Of a stretch of 64,000 bases of DNA, positions 8,012-16,766 are shown piece by piece. The stretch covers positions 124,001 to 188,000 of the forward strand of contig CAWADK010000002.1 of the NCBI GenBank assembly GCA_963780715.1, written 5' to 3'. Each line of letters starts with the position of its first letter. The stretch's first letter is position 1. A program made the translations under genes and the position numbers. The notes below the pieces were generated by a model that saw only the letters and a program-made list of their open reading frames with translations, searched no databases and was not told the DNA's origin. The stretch comes from JALORV01 sp963780715 (GTDB taxonomy: Bacteria; Pseudomonadota; Gammaproteobacteria; Burkholderiales; Burkholderiaceae_F).

Positions 8012-8596
8012 GTGCCGCACCCAGAGCAGACCGTGCCTGTTACGCGCATCTTGGCGACGCCCGCCGATACCGATCGTCTCGGTCGTGCGCTCGCCGCCGC
8101 AACGCGCGAGCACGTGCAGGCGATCGCGCAGGCAGGGTTGCAGGTCAATCTCAGCGGCGACCTGGGCAGCGGCAAGACGGCGCTGGTGCGCGGCTGGCTG
8201 CGTGCCCTGGGTATCGCGGGCCCGGTGCGCAGTCCCACCTTCACCGTGCTGGAGCCCTACGCCGTGAATCTGGAACCACCGGGGGCAACGGGCCGCCCAG
8301 CGGGGCTTGAAGTTCAGAGCGTTTCGAGCTTAGACTTCTATCACTTTGATTTTTATCGATTTGCCGATCCGTCGGAATTTTCGACGGCCGGCTTTCGTGA
8401 TCTGTTCGGCACGGGCCACCTCTGTGCCATCGAGTGGCCCGAGAAAGCCGGGGAGCGCCTGCCCGGCGCCGACCTTGCGATCACGTTGCAGGTTGAGGGA
8501 GACGGTCGTCGCGCGACGATGACCGCGACCAGCACACTGGGGCATGCATGCCTGGACAGCGCACTGAAGGAGTTCGATTCGACCGCCGCCGCCTGA
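8012..8596 (+). CDS. tsaE: tRNA threonylcarbamoyladenosine biosynthesis ATPase
   Basis: TsaE is the ATPase partner of TsaB/TsaD that makes t6A in ANN-decoding tRNAs. The Walker A loop is GDLGSGKT at residues 49-56, followed by SPTFTVLEPY. The downstream FYHFDFYRFADPSEF and CAIEWPEKAG motifs are typical. Between SPTFTVLEPY and FYHFDFYRF there is an extra segment of about 24 residues, and the bases after it (about 8325-8395) are clearly AT-richer than the surroundings. The start is GTG at 8012, with no strong ribosome binding site. The gene overlaps amiC by 49 bases. Confidence 0.92.
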   Translation: MPHPEQTVPVTRILATPADTDRLGRALAAATREHVQAIAQAGLQVNLSGDLGSGKTALVRGWLRALGIAGPVRSPTFTVLEPYAVNLEPPGATGRPAGLEVQSVSSLDFYHFDFYRFADPSEFSTAGFRDLFGTGHLCAIEWPEKAGERLPGADLAITLQVEGDGRRATMTATSTLGHACLDSALKEFDSTAAA

Positions 8597-9855
8597 TCCA
8601 GGCCGCCGGCGGCACGCTCGTCCTCGCGCTGACACCGGTTCATATCGCGCGGGGCGCCACGCTGCTCGGTGTGCGCGTCTGGCCAGCCCGCGACTACACG
8701 CGGGTCGCGATCGAGCACGACGCGCCGTTGAAGCTCACGCACTTCGTCATTCGCGACACGCCACCACTGCGCATGGTGGTGGATATCGAAGGCATCGACC
8801 TGACACCCGCGTTCAAGGAACTGGTCGCCAAGGTCGAGCCGAACGATCCGTACATCGGCGTGATCCGGGTCGGCCAGAACCGGCCGAAGGTCGTGCGGCT
8901 GGTCGTCGAGCTGAAGGAAGACGTCAAGCCGCAGGTGTTTTCCCTCGAGCCGGTCGGCCCGTACCAGCACCGGCTGGTGCTGGACCTCTACCCCGTCAAT
9001 CCGCCCGACCCGCTGATGGCGCTGCTGCGCGAGCAGGCGACGCCGCGCGACTCGGACTTCGGCACCGCACCGCGGGCCGCCGACGAACCGCAGTCGCTGG
9101 CGCGCGCAGCGCGTCCGACACGGCGCGGTGCCGATGCGGACGTGCAGCGGATTCTCACGGTCGCGATCGATCCGGGTCATGGCGGCGAGGACCCCGGCGC
9201 CGTCGGCAAGGGCGGCACCTACGAAAAGACGGTGACGCTCGCCATTGCGAGACGCCTGCGCGAGCAGATCGTCGCCGACAGCAGCATGCGCGTGGCGCTG
9301 ACGCGCGACGGCGACTACTTCGTGCCGCTGCGCACGCGGGTCGCCAAGGCGCGCGCGGTCCAGGCGGATCTCTTCGTCTCGGTCCACGCCGACGCCTGGA
9401 TCCGTCCGGACGTGCGCGGCTCGTCGGTGTTCGCGCTGTCCGAGAACGGCGCATCGAGCAGCGCCGCCGCGTGGATGGCGCGCCGGGAGAACGAGGCGGA
9501 CCTGATCGGCGGCATCAATCTCGCCTCGCACGACCGGCAACTCGCGCGCGTGCTGCTCGATCTTTCCACCACGGCGCAGATCAATGACAGCCTCAAGCTC
9601 GGCAACTCCGTGCTGCGCGAACTCGAGCGCGTCAACCGGCTGCACAAACCGCGCGTGGAGCAGGCAGGCTTTGCGGTGCTGAAGGCGCCCGACATTCCGT
9701 CGATCCTGGTCGAGACCGCCTTCATCAGCAATCCCGACGAGGAAGCACGGTTGCGCGACGATGACTACCAGGAGCAGATGGCGCGGGCGATCCTGATCGG
9801 GATCAAGCGCTACTTCGCGAAGAATCCGCCGCTGGCACGCAATCCGCTGACCTGA
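8548..9855 (+). CDS. amiC: N-acetylmuramoyl-L-alanine amidase AmiC
   Basis: This periplasmic zinc amidase cleaves the stem peptide from murein during cell separation. A twin-arginine type signal is visible (FDRRRLIQAAGG, then a hydrophobic stretch to about residue 37), consistent with Tat export of AmiC in E. coli. An AMIN domain for division-site targeting follows (about 40-150). The Amidase_3 domain starts at VAIDPGHGGEDPG, with the second Zn ligand in the GGTYEKTV segment, VSVHAD, and the catalytic Glu in ILVETAFISN near the end. The 435-residue length is normal. It follows tsaE in the usual betaproteobacterial order. Confidence 0.93.
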   Translation: MPGQRTEGVRFDRRRLIQAAGGTLVLALTPVHIARGATLLGVRVWPARDYTRVAIEHDAPLKLTHFVIRDTPPLRMVVDIEGIDLTPAFKELVAKVEPNDPYIGVIRVGQNRPKVVRLVVELKEDVKPQVFSLEPVGPYQHRLVLDLYPVNPPDPLMALLREQATPRDSDFGTAPRAADEPQSLARAARPTRRGADADVQRILTVAIDPGHGGEDPGAVGKGGTYEKTVTLAIARRLREQIVADSSMRVALTRDGDYFVPLRTRVAKARAVQADLFVSVHADAWIRPDVRGSSVFALSENGASSSAAAWMARRENEADLIGGINLASHDRQLARVLLDLSTTAQINDSLKLGNSVLRELERVNRLHKPRVEQAGFAVLKAPDIPSILVETAFISNPDEEARLRDDDYQEQMARAILIGIKRYFAKNPPLARNPLT

Positions 9856-9867
9856 GCGCGGACGGCC

Positions 9868-10524
9868 TCAGGCGGTCCGGCTGCGAAGGAGCTTCACCGT
9901 TGCCGCCAGCAGCAGCGGGCCGACGACAGCGGCGATGCCGACGATCAGGATGATGCCGAGGTTGTCCTTGATGATCGGCACGTTGCCGAAGAGAAAACCG
10001 CCGTACACGAGCGACACCACCCAGATCGCCGCGCCCAGCACGTTGTAGAGCTGGAACCGGCGGAAGTCCATGCCCGACGCGCCGGCGACCAGCGGTGCGA
10101 ACGAACGCACCACCGGCACGAAGCGCGCGATCATGACGGTCTTGCCGCCGTGGCGCTCGTAGAAGTCATGGGTCCGCTTCAGCGCCGTCTGGTCGATCCA
10201 GCCGATGGTGCCGTCGTAGACCTTCTTGCCGAGCCAGGCACCGATGAAGTAGTTGACGGTGTTGCCGAGCACCGCCGCAACGGTGATGATCGCCATCAGC
10301 AGGTAGACATTGAGTCCCTTGGCCTGCGCCTGCGGCAGCGCTGACACGGCGCCGGCAACGAATAGCAGCGAGTCGCCTGGCAGAAATGCCATGAACACCA
10401 GCCCCGTCTCCGAGAAGAAGATCAGGAACAGCGTCACGTAGACCAGCAGCACGTTGCGCTCGACGATCGTCACGAGGAAGCGATCCATCGCGTTGAACAG
10501 GTCGAGCCAGTTGATACCTTCCAT
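9868..10524 (-). CDS. DedA family (VTT domain) membrane protein
   Basis: The 218-residue protein carries the DedA/VTT signature: FSETGLVFMAFLPGDSLLFVAG in the first half, then GNTVNYFIGAWLGKK, then RFVPVVRSFAPLVAG with the conserved Arg residues. About five hydrophobic segments can be drawn. Members are implicated in undecaprenyl-phosphate or phospholipid flipping and envelope homeostasis. The ATG at 10522-10524 was chosen because the family's N-terminus begins there. It is convergent with amiC and divergent from mutL. Confidence 0.9.
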   Translation of the reverse strand: MEGINWLDLFNAMDRFLVTIVERNVLLVYVTLFLIFFSETGLVFMAFLPGDSLLFVAGAVSALPQAQAKGLNVYLLMAIITVAAVLGNTVNYFIGAWLGKKVYDGTIGWIDQTALKRTHDFYERHGGKTVMIARFVPVVRSFAPLVAGASGMDFRRFQLYNVLGAAIWVVSLVYGGFLFGNVPIIKDNLGIILIVGIAAVVGPLLLAATVKLLRSRTA

Positions 10525-10619
10525 CGCGAATACGGGCCGGGCGGCAGGGGGTCGTTGCGGCGCGCGGATCATACGCGACGGACCGTGGCGCTCCATCGAA
10601 GCTGCGCGGTTCCGCTTCC

Positions 10620-10632
10620 TATAATCCGCACC
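10620..10632 (+). promoter_or_regulatory. -10 box directly before mutL
   Basis: A perfect TATAAT (10620-10625) followed by CCGCACC ends seven bases before the mutL ATG. Initiation at the normal distance would place the first transcribed base at or one base from the start codon, giving a leaderless mRNA. No good -35 hexamer is present. Confidence 0.5.
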
Positions 10633-12381
10633 ATGTCATCGCTTTCCTCCCCCGCGTCGATACGCCTGCTGGCCGACGACCTCATCAGCCAGATCGCCGC
10701 CGGCGAGGTCGTCGAGCGGCCGGCGTCAGTCGTCAAGGAACTGATCGAAAACAGCCTCGACGCCGGCGCGATGCGCATCGATGTGCGACTCGAAGCGGGC
10801 GGCATCAAGCGCGTGGTCGTCAGCGACGATGGCCGCGGCATCCCGCGCGCAGAACTCGCGCTCGCACTGGCGCGGCATGCCACCAGCAAGATCGCCAGCC
10901 TCGAGGACCTGGAGGCGGTCGAGTCCCTCGGCTTCCGCGGCGAGGCGCTGGCCTCGATCGCGTCGGTGGCCGATGTCACGATCACCTCGCGCACCGCCGA
11001 CGAAGCGAGCGGGTGGACGATCGATTCAGCGGGCACGCTCGAGCCTGCTGCTGCCGTCACCGGTACCCGGATCGAGGTCGCGGACCTCTTTCACAAGACG
11101 CCGGCACGGCGCAAGTTCCTGCGCTCGGAAGCCACCGAACTCGCACATTGCATCACGCAGGTCGAGCGCATCGCCGCCGCGCATCCGCAGGTGGCCTTCA
11201 GCGTCGTGCACCAGGGGCGGACATTGCTCGCGCTGACAGCCCAGTCACCCAGGGAGCGGGCGCTCGAGCTGCTGCCGGAGGAGTTCTCTTCCGCGCAACG
11301 CGAAGTCGACGCCCAGGCCCCGGGCATCCGGCTGCACGGATGGGTGGGACATCCAACCGCGAGCCGGACCCGGTCGGATGCGCAGTACTTCTTCGTCAAC
11401 GGCCGTTATGTGCGCGACCGGGTGCTCGCCCACGCGGTGCGAGCGGCCTATGCCGATGTCCTGCACGGCGGCAGCCAGCCGATGTACTGCCTGCACCTGA
11501 CGCTGGACCCGCGGCGGGTGGACGTCAACGTTCACCCGACCAAGATCGAAGTGCGGTTCCGGGATTCGTCGGCCGTGCACCAGTTTGTCCTGCATGCGGT
11601 TCAGGCAGCACTGGCGGAATCCGCGCAACCCGTGGCACCACCTGCCAGCGAGCCTGCGGCCAGGCCGTCCGCGCTGTGGGGTGCAACGACGCAGCAGCGG
11701 CTGGGCGTCGAGCAGTCGATCGCCGAGTATCTGGCCGTGCTCGCCGATCGCCCTGCCGTCGCACCGGCGTCAGCCGCCGCAACGGCGGCAGACAGCGACA
11801 TGCCGCTCGGCATCGCGATTGCGCAGCTTGCCGGCATCTATGTGCTGGCCCAGAACGAACACGGGCTTGTCATTGTCGACATGCATGCCGCTCACGAGCG
11901 CATCGTCTATGAAAAGCTGAAACATCAGCTCGATGCGCGCGCGATCCCGCAGCAGCGGTTGCTGATCCCGCAGGTGTTCAGTGCCTCGCCGCTGGACATC
12001 GCCACCGCGCAGGAGGAGTCCGCGCTGCTGAACCAGCTCGGCGTCGACCTCGCCGCCGTATCGCCCACCCAGCTTGCGCTGCGCGCCGTGCCGGCACTGC
12101 TGGCGCAGGCCGACGGCGCGGCACTGGCGCGCGACCTGCTCCGCGACGTGCGCGAGTTCGGGGCCACGCGCGTGCTGACCGAGCATCGGAACGAACTGCT
12201 GGCCACGCTGGCCTGCCACGGCGCCGTGCGTGCAAATCGCCGCCTCACGCTGGACGAGATGAACGCACTGCTGCGCGAGATGGAAGCGACCGAGCGTGCC
12301 GACCAGTGCAACCACGGCCGCCCGACGTGGACGCAGTTGACCGTGACGGATCTTGACCGGCTCTTCCTGCGGGGCCGCTAG
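10633..12381 (+). CDS. mutL: DNA mismatch repair protein MutL
   Basis: MutL couples MutS mismatch recognition to strand incision. The N-terminal GHKL ATPase shows ELIENSLDAGA, VSDDGRGIPR, GFRGEALASI and VTGTRIEVADLFHKTPAR. The C-terminal dimer domain contains DMHAAHERIVYE at about residues 416-427. This fits the nuclease motif D-x-H-A-x2-E-x4-E, with Met in place of the usual Gln, so it is probably an endonuclease-type MutL working without MutH. The product is 582 residues. The ATG at 10633 was preferred over the longer frame because homology starts there and a TATAAT box lies just upstream. Confidence 0.95.
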   Translation: MSSLSSPASIRLLADDLISQIAAGEVVERPASVVKELIENSLDAGAMRIDVRLEAGGIKRVVVSDDGRGIPRAELALALARHATSKIASLEDLEAVESLGFRGEALASIASVADVTITSRTADEASGWTIDSAGTLEPAAAVTGTRIEVADLFHKTPARRKFLRSEATELAHCITQVERIAAAHPQVAFSVVHQGRTLLALTAQSPRERALELLPEEFSSAQREVDAQAPGIRLHGWVGHPTASRTRSDAQYFFVNGRYVRDRVLAHAVRAAYADVLHGGSQPMYCLHLTLDPRRVDVNVHPTKIEVRFRDSSAVHQFVLHAVQAALAESAQPVAPPASEPAARPSALWGATTQQRLGVEQSIAEYLAVLADRPAVAPASAAATAADSDMPLGIAIAQLAGIYVLAQNEHGLVIVDMHAAHERIVYEKLKHQLDARAIPQQRLLIPQVFSASPLDIATAQEESALLNQLGVDLAAVSPTQLALRAVPALLAQADGAALARDLLRDVREFGATRVLTEHRNELLATLACHGAVRANRRLTLDEMNALLREMEATERADQCNHGRPTWTQLTVTDLDRLFLRGR

Positions 12382-12441
12382 CCCGAAGCCCTGCGAAGAA
12401 TTCGCGGCCCGGGTAGCGAGCCGCTCCGTGCCCCGGCTCGA

Positions 12442-12762
12442 TCAGCGCTTGCCGACGGCGGCGAACTTCTGCATCAGTGCAGCCACCGCGCGCTCGATCG
12501 CCTCCTGAGCCTCGGCTTCGCCAATGCGATCTGCCGCCCGGCTGCGCAACAGGTAATGCGCCTTCAGGAGCGTGTGCAGCTTCTCGAAGGCCAGCGCGTT
12601 GTCATGCGTGCAGACGCTGGCATCGTTTTCCAGCGCTCTTTTCAACTGCGCGCGGTCCAGGATGTCGATGCCGCAGAGTGACGCCATCTTGGAAATTTCG
12701 CGATCCACCGCGCTGAACTGGGTTTCCCACAACTGCTCACGGCTGCCGGGTTCGACGCTCAT
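12442..12762 (-). CDS. Conserved hypothetical protein, 106 aa
   Basis: I do not recognise a named family. From the ATG at 12760-12762 the product is 106 residues, acidic at its N-terminus (MSVEPGSREQLWETQF) and mostly helical in appearance. Two cysteines lie about 20 residues apart (LCGIDIL and SVCTHDN). There is no signal peptide or membrane segment. It has a HTLLKAHYLLRSR segment and ends in KFAAVGKR. It is transcribed alone between mutL and the divergent MFS gene. Codon use resembles that of the neighbours, so it is probably a real gene. Confidence 0.65.
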   Translation of the reverse strand: MSVEPGSREQLWETQFSAVDREISKMASLCGIDILDRAQLKRALENDASVCTHDNALAFEKLHTLLKAHYLLRSRAADRIGEAEAQEAIERAVAALMQKFAAVGKR

Positions 12763-12858
12763 GTCACTGCTCCCTCGCTGATGTCTGGAGGCTACTCCTG
12801 GCGCACCGGCTCGGCTGCCCGCCGGCGCAAGTACGTGCGCCCTGTACATTTGACGCCG

Positions 12859-14112
12859 GTGAACCGTTTGCCTTCAGAGTTGCCGCCGACTACCCACGCT
12901 GACGCACCGCAGGCGGCCGCAGTGAGCCGGGCAGCCACGACCTGGATCGTGGCCGGCCTGTCGATGTTTCAGCCGCTGTCGACGGACCTTTACCTGCCGA
13001 CACTGCCGGGCATCGCCTCGGACTTCACGGCGAGCGCCGCCAGCGTGCAGTGGACCCTTTCGGCCTTCATCGGAACCTTCGGCGTGTGGCAGCTCGTGGC
13101 TGGCCCCGTGTCGGACCGCTACGGGCGTCGTCCGGTCATCCTCGCAGGTGCGGGCATCTATGCGCTGGCGAGCGTCTTCTGCGCGATAGCTCCCAGCATC
13201 GGGATGCTGATCCTGGGCCGCATGCTGCAGGGGGTTGGTGCCTGCACGTGCCTCGTGGGTGCCCGCGGCATGGTGCGTGATCTCTTCACCCCGACCGACG
13301 GCGCGCGGCTGCTGGCCACCGCGGCCGGCGTGATGAGCATCGCTCCGCTGCTGGGGCCCCTGATCGGCGCACGCCTGTTCGAGGCCTACGGCTGGCGCTC
13401 TGCATTCGTCGCCGCGACGGTGTTCGCGCTCATCCTGCTGGCAGCAACGGCGCTGGCGCTGCGCGAGACGAACACACGGCGCAATCCCGACGCCCTGCGC
13501 CTGGCGCCGATGTTCAATACCTACCGGGCCGTCGCCCGCTCCCGGGCGTTCCGCGCCTACACGCTGGTCGCCGCTGCGACCTACGCGGGTCTCTTCGCTT
13601 TCATCTCGGGGTCCTCGTTCGTCCTGATGCGCGTGCTGGGCCTGTCGGCCACGTCCTTCGCGCTGTCCTTTTCCACGATGGTGGCGGGCTATCTTGTCGG
13701 CACGCTGATCTGCCGGCGCCTGGTGCTGCGCGGCCTGCAGACGACGATCCAGACCGGTGCCCTGCTGCAACTGCTGGCCGGGACCGCGCTGGCCGCGATG
13801 GCGTTGGCGGGCCTGCATGTCGCCGCCGCGATCACCGTGCCGATGTTCGTGTTCGGCGTCTCGCACGGCATCATCCAGGCGCCGGCCCAGTCCGGTGCCG
13901 TCGCGCCGTTCCGGCACACGGCCGGCGCTGCCGCCGCCCTGCTCGGGTTCTGCATGATGGCCGTCGCCGCGGCAGTCGGCGTCTGGATCGGCATCGGCTA
14001 CAACGGCACCGTGTACCCGCTCACGCTCACGATCGCCGGCTGCGCCGCCGTCTGCTGCTTCATCGCCTTTACCCTGGTTCGCCGTGACGGCGATGTCTCG
14101 CATCATGGTTGA
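12859..14112 (+). CDS. MFS transporter, Bcr/CflA drug-resistance family
   Basis: Twelve hydrophobic segments and the family motifs are present. PLSTDLYLPTLPGIASDF ends the first helix region, GPVSDRYGRRPVILAGAG is the MFS motif A loop, and GRMLQGVGACTCLVGARGMVRDLF is motif C-like and typical of Bcr/CflA proton antiporters. Such proteins export bicyclomycin, chloramphenicol or other small compounds; the substrate is unknown. I prefer the GTG at 12859; the frame is open back to 12781, which would nearly touch the divergent gene. It overlaps the start of miaA. Confidence 0.85.
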   Translation: MNRLPSELPPTTHADAPQAAAVSRAATTWIVAGLSMFQPLSTDLYLPTLPGIASDFTASAASVQWTLSAFIGTFGVWQLVAGPVSDRYGRRPVILAGAGIYALASVFCAIAPSIGMLILGRMLQGVGACTCLVGARGMVRDLFTPTDGARLLATAAGVMSIAPLLGPLIGARLFEAYGWRSAFVAATVFALILLAATALALRETNTRRNPDALRLAPMFNTYRAVARSRAFRAYTLVAAATYAGLFAFISGSSFVLMRVLGLSATSFALSFSTMVAGYLVGTLICRRLVLRGLQTTIQTGALLQLLAGTALAAMALAGLHVAAAITVPMFVFGVSHGIIQAPAQSGAVAPFRHTAGAAAALLGFCMMAVAAAVGVWIGIGYNGTVYPLTLTIAGCAAVCCFIAFTLVRRDGDVSHHG

Positions 14113-15031
14113 CGCGCTGATGTTGCTGGGACCGACCGGCAGTGGCAAGAGCGCCCTGGCGCTCGAGCTGGCGCTGCGTCTTCCGGTCGAGATCGTCAGC
14201 GTCGACTCGGCCCAGGTCTACCGCGGCCTTGATATCGGCACTGCGAAGCCGAGCGCGGCCGAACGCGCGGCGGTTGTCCACCACCTGCTCGACCTGCGCG
14301 ACCCGAGCCAGCCCTACTCTGCCGCCGACTTCGTGCGCGATGCCACGGCGGCCATCGCCGATGTCCGCGCGCGCGGCAAGTTCCCGCTGCTGGTCGGCGG
14401 CACGATGCTGTATGCCAAGGCACTGCGCGAGGGTCTCTCGAACCTGCCGTCGGCCGACGAGTCCGTGCGTGCTGCCGTGGCCGCCGAAGCGCGCACGCTG
14501 GGCTGGCCGGCACTCCATGCGCGACTCGCCACGCTGGATCCCGCTACCGCTGCGCGCCTCAAGCCCAATGACTCGCAGCGCATCCAGCGCGCGCTCGAGA
14601 TCATCACCGTGACCGGAACGCCGATGTCCGCACTGCTGGCGCGCGGAGTGCCGCCGGCACTGAAGACCGAGATCATCGCGTTGATGCCGCTCGACCGCGC
14701 CGCGCTGCACCGCCGGATCGAGGAACGTTTCGACGGCATGCTCGCGGCGGGCTTTGTCGCCGAAGTCGAACACCTGCGGGCGCGCGGCGACCTGACGCCG
14801 GAGCTGCCGTCGATTCGCTGCGTCGGCTACCGCCAGGCGTGGGCGTATCTCGAAGGCAGCGTGAGCCATGCGGCGTTCCGCGCGGCGGCGATCGCCGCCA
14901 CGCGCCAGCTCGCCAAGCGCCAGTTCACGTGGCTGCGGTCACTCGCCCCTCAACTCACGCTCGATCCTGCGCGCGACGATGCCCTGCGCGCTCTGAACGA
15001 CCGGCTGGCCGCGTTGGTCGACTCGCGCTGA
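14093..15031 (+). CDS. miaA: tRNA dimethylallyltransferase
   Basis: MiaA transfers a dimethylallyl group to A37 of tRNAs reading UNN codons. Motifs seen are the P-loop LLGPTGSGKSALALELA, VDSAQVYRGLDIGTAKPS, the LLVGGTMLYAKAL segment, and the C-terminal RCVGYRQAWAYLEG plus TRQLAKRQFTWLRS. Length is about 312 residues, as expected. Possible starts are GTG 14084, ATG 14093 and ATG 14105; all overlap the MFS gene, so the two are likely co-transcribed. Its place after mutL and before purM and hda matches Burkholderiales order. Confidence 0.94.
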   Translation: MSRIMVDALMLLGPTGSGKSALALELALRLPVEIVSVDSAQVYRGLDIGTAKPSAAERAAVVHHLLDLRDPSQPYSAADFVRDATAAIADVRARGKFPLLVGGTMLYAKALREGLSNLPSADESVRAAVAAEARTLGWPALHARLATLDPATAARLKPNDSQRIQRALEIITVTGTPMSALLARGVPPALKTEIIALMPLDRAALHRRIEERFDGMLAAGFVAEVEHLRARGDLTPELPSIRCVGYRQAWAYLEGSVSHAAFRAAAIAATRQLAKRQFTWLRSLAPQLTLDPARDDALRALNDRLAALVDSR

Positions 15032-15103
15032 AGGAGAGCCGTTGCCTGTGCGCGCGCGCACGCAGGGCCGCCGCGAGCCGTCTGGAACTTCACGGAACCG
15101 GAA

Positions 15104-16279
15104 CTACTGCACCGTCCCAAGCTGCCGCGCGTCGGTGACGACCAGCTGGATGAAGTGCAGCTTGCGGACCACCGGCCGTGACAGCACGAACGGGTAGATG
15201 TCGGGCTGACCCAGGCTGCGCGCGAGTTCGTTCAGCACCGTGATCAGCTCGAGCGAGGAGTTGAGCAGCTCCAGGAAGCGTCCGGCATCGGGATGCTGCG
15301 GATCGTAGAGGTCCTCCATCCGGAATGGCTCGAGCTGCAGCTCGACATCGTCCGCCGTGAGGCCGAACCCGAGCGCCGTATCGAGACTGTCATAGATGTG
15401 CAGGTAGTGCGCCCACGTTTCCGCCCAGTCCTCCCAGGGGTGCGTCGACGCGTAGGAACTGATGAACCGGTTCGGCCAGTCGGAGGGCGGCCCGTTCTCG
15501 TAGTTCGCCTTCAGGGCCGCCGCGTAGTCCGACTGCTCGTCACCGAAGACCTGGCGAAACGCTTCATGCCACCGCGTCCCGACGATGAGCCGATCCCAGT
15601 AGTAGTGACCGATCTCGTGGCGGAAGTGTCCGAGCAGCGTACGGTACGGCTCGCGCATGGCGTGCCGGATCTGCTCCCGCTGCGCGTCGTCTGCCTCGAG
15701 CACATTGAGCGTGATCAGTCCGCTCGCATGGCCGGTCAGGACGCGCGGGCCCTCGGGCGGCGAGCGCAGCAGGTCGAACGCGACCCCCTGTGCCGGATCG
15801 TCAGAGACCTTCGACCGGACCGGCAGGCCCAGTCCCAGCAGCTGGGCCACGAGCCGGCGCTTGGCGTTCTCGATCGCGCGCCAGTAGCGCTGGTTGTCGA
15901 CGTCGTTCAGGTCGGGGATCGTGCGGTTCAACCGGCAGGACGCGCAGTGGGGCGTCGGGTCGTCAGCGCCGACCAGCCAGTTGCACCCGGCCGGCGACTC
16001 GAAGTTGGCGCAGCGCCGGTAGTTGCGCGGGGCATCGACCTGCCCGGCCAGCTGCCACAGCCCTTCTCCCGCAGGCAGCAAGGTCCGAACTTCGGCAATG
16101 CCCGGGTCGTACCCGAGCGCGGCTCCGCAGGCAAGGCACTGGCTGTTGAGAAAGAAGACCGGCCGCCCGCACTGGCAGCGATACGAGTGTCCGTGACGCG
16201 GCAGGTTGCGCGACCGCCACTCCTTGGACAACCGCAGCGAGATGTTCTCGAAGAGGGAGTTCAACGATGTCTCCGTCAT
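15104..16279 (-). CDS. Putative zinc-binding metallopeptidase with N-terminal zinc ribbon
   Basis: The 391-residue protein begins with a treble-clef-like ribbon, CQCGRPVFFLNSQCLACG. A further Cys-containing block follows (CANFESPAGCNWL, HCASCRLNRT). The catalytic region contains HEIGHYYWDRL, an HExxH zincin motif, then WEDWAETWAHYLHIYD, whose Glu/His could supply the third ligand. This matches the conserved bacterial family of putative zinc-binding metallopeptidases whose substrate is not known. No signal peptide is seen, so it acts in the cytoplasm. It stands alone between miaA and purM, transcribed opposite to miaA. Confidence 0.82.
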   Translation of the reverse strand: MTETSLNSLFENISLRLSKEWRSRNLPRHGHSYRCQCGRPVFFLNSQCLACGAALGYDPGIAEVRTLLPAGEGLWQLAGQVDAPRNYRRCANFESPAGCNWLVGADDPTPHCASCRLNRTIPDLNDVDNQRYWRAIENAKRRLVAQLLGLGLPVRSKVSDDPAQGVAFDLLRSPPEGPRVLTGHASGLITLNVLEADDAQREQIRHAMREPYRTLLGHFRHEIGHYYWDRLIVGTRWHEAFRQVFGDEQSDYAAALKANYENGPPSDWPNRFISSYASTHPWEDWAETWAHYLHIYDSLDTALGFGLTADDVELQLEPFRMEDLYDPQHPDAGRFLELLNSSLELITVLNELARSLGQPDIYPFVLSRPVVRKLHFIQLVVTDARQLGTVQ

Positions 16280-16544
16280 GCGCTGGACGCATCCAGCCGC
16301 GAGGGCGCGGATGATACGCGGGGCACCTTTGCCGGCGCGGACTGCGGCATCCGCCGGCAGGTTGCGTGAATCTTCGACAGCGGCGACGACGCTTTGTGCC
16401 GGGCCGGCCGGTGGATTTCGCGCTGCCTGTCGCCTGGGTGCGGAGTCACACTCACCTCGAGCTGCAACGCTTCAATGCAGCCGGCGGAGGACTCGATGAA
16501 ACGCTACAACGGATTTACCTGCAAGACCCAGGAAACGCTACCTG
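16280..16544. other. Intergenic region without clear gene
   Basis: This is the first part of a 487-base gap between the metallopeptidase start and the purM end. It should hold the metallopeptidase promoter. Short frames exist on the plus strand, but none has convincing composition. I see no hairpin, repeat or RNA gene. Confidence 0.4.
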
Positions 16545-16751
16545 GTGGTCGTCGTGATCACCCTGGCCCCCCTGATCTGGAGCTTCGCTGAGCATGGGCC
16601 GGACACGGACGCGGCAGCGGACAGCGCACTTGCGGCCCGGCCACACTCGGTCGCGCCGGATCACGCGATGTTGATGGCCTCCGACGTGGAGCGCGCGCTG
16701 CCCGTCCCGCCACGCGCCCTGCCCGAGTCACTGACACACGCCACTCTCTAG
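16545..16751 (+). CDS. Possible small membrane-anchored peptide, 68 aa
   Basis: A frame starting with GTG codes for a short hydrophobic run (VVVITLAPLIWSF) followed by a soluble acidic and Pro/Ala-rich tail of about 50 residues. An AGGA lies about 12 bases before the GTG. In the same frame the hydrophobic part extends upstream as RKRYLVVVV, which would be a positive-inside signal anchor, but no start codon precedes it in frame. A nearby ATG in another frame (MKRYNGF) hints that one more indel may separate start and body. I recognise no family; it may be spurious. Confidence 0.3.
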   Translation: MVVVITLAPLIWSFAEHGPDTDAAADSALAARPHSVAPDHAMLMASDVERALPVPPRALPESLTHATL

Positions 16752-16766
16752 TCGAGCAGGCCGCGC

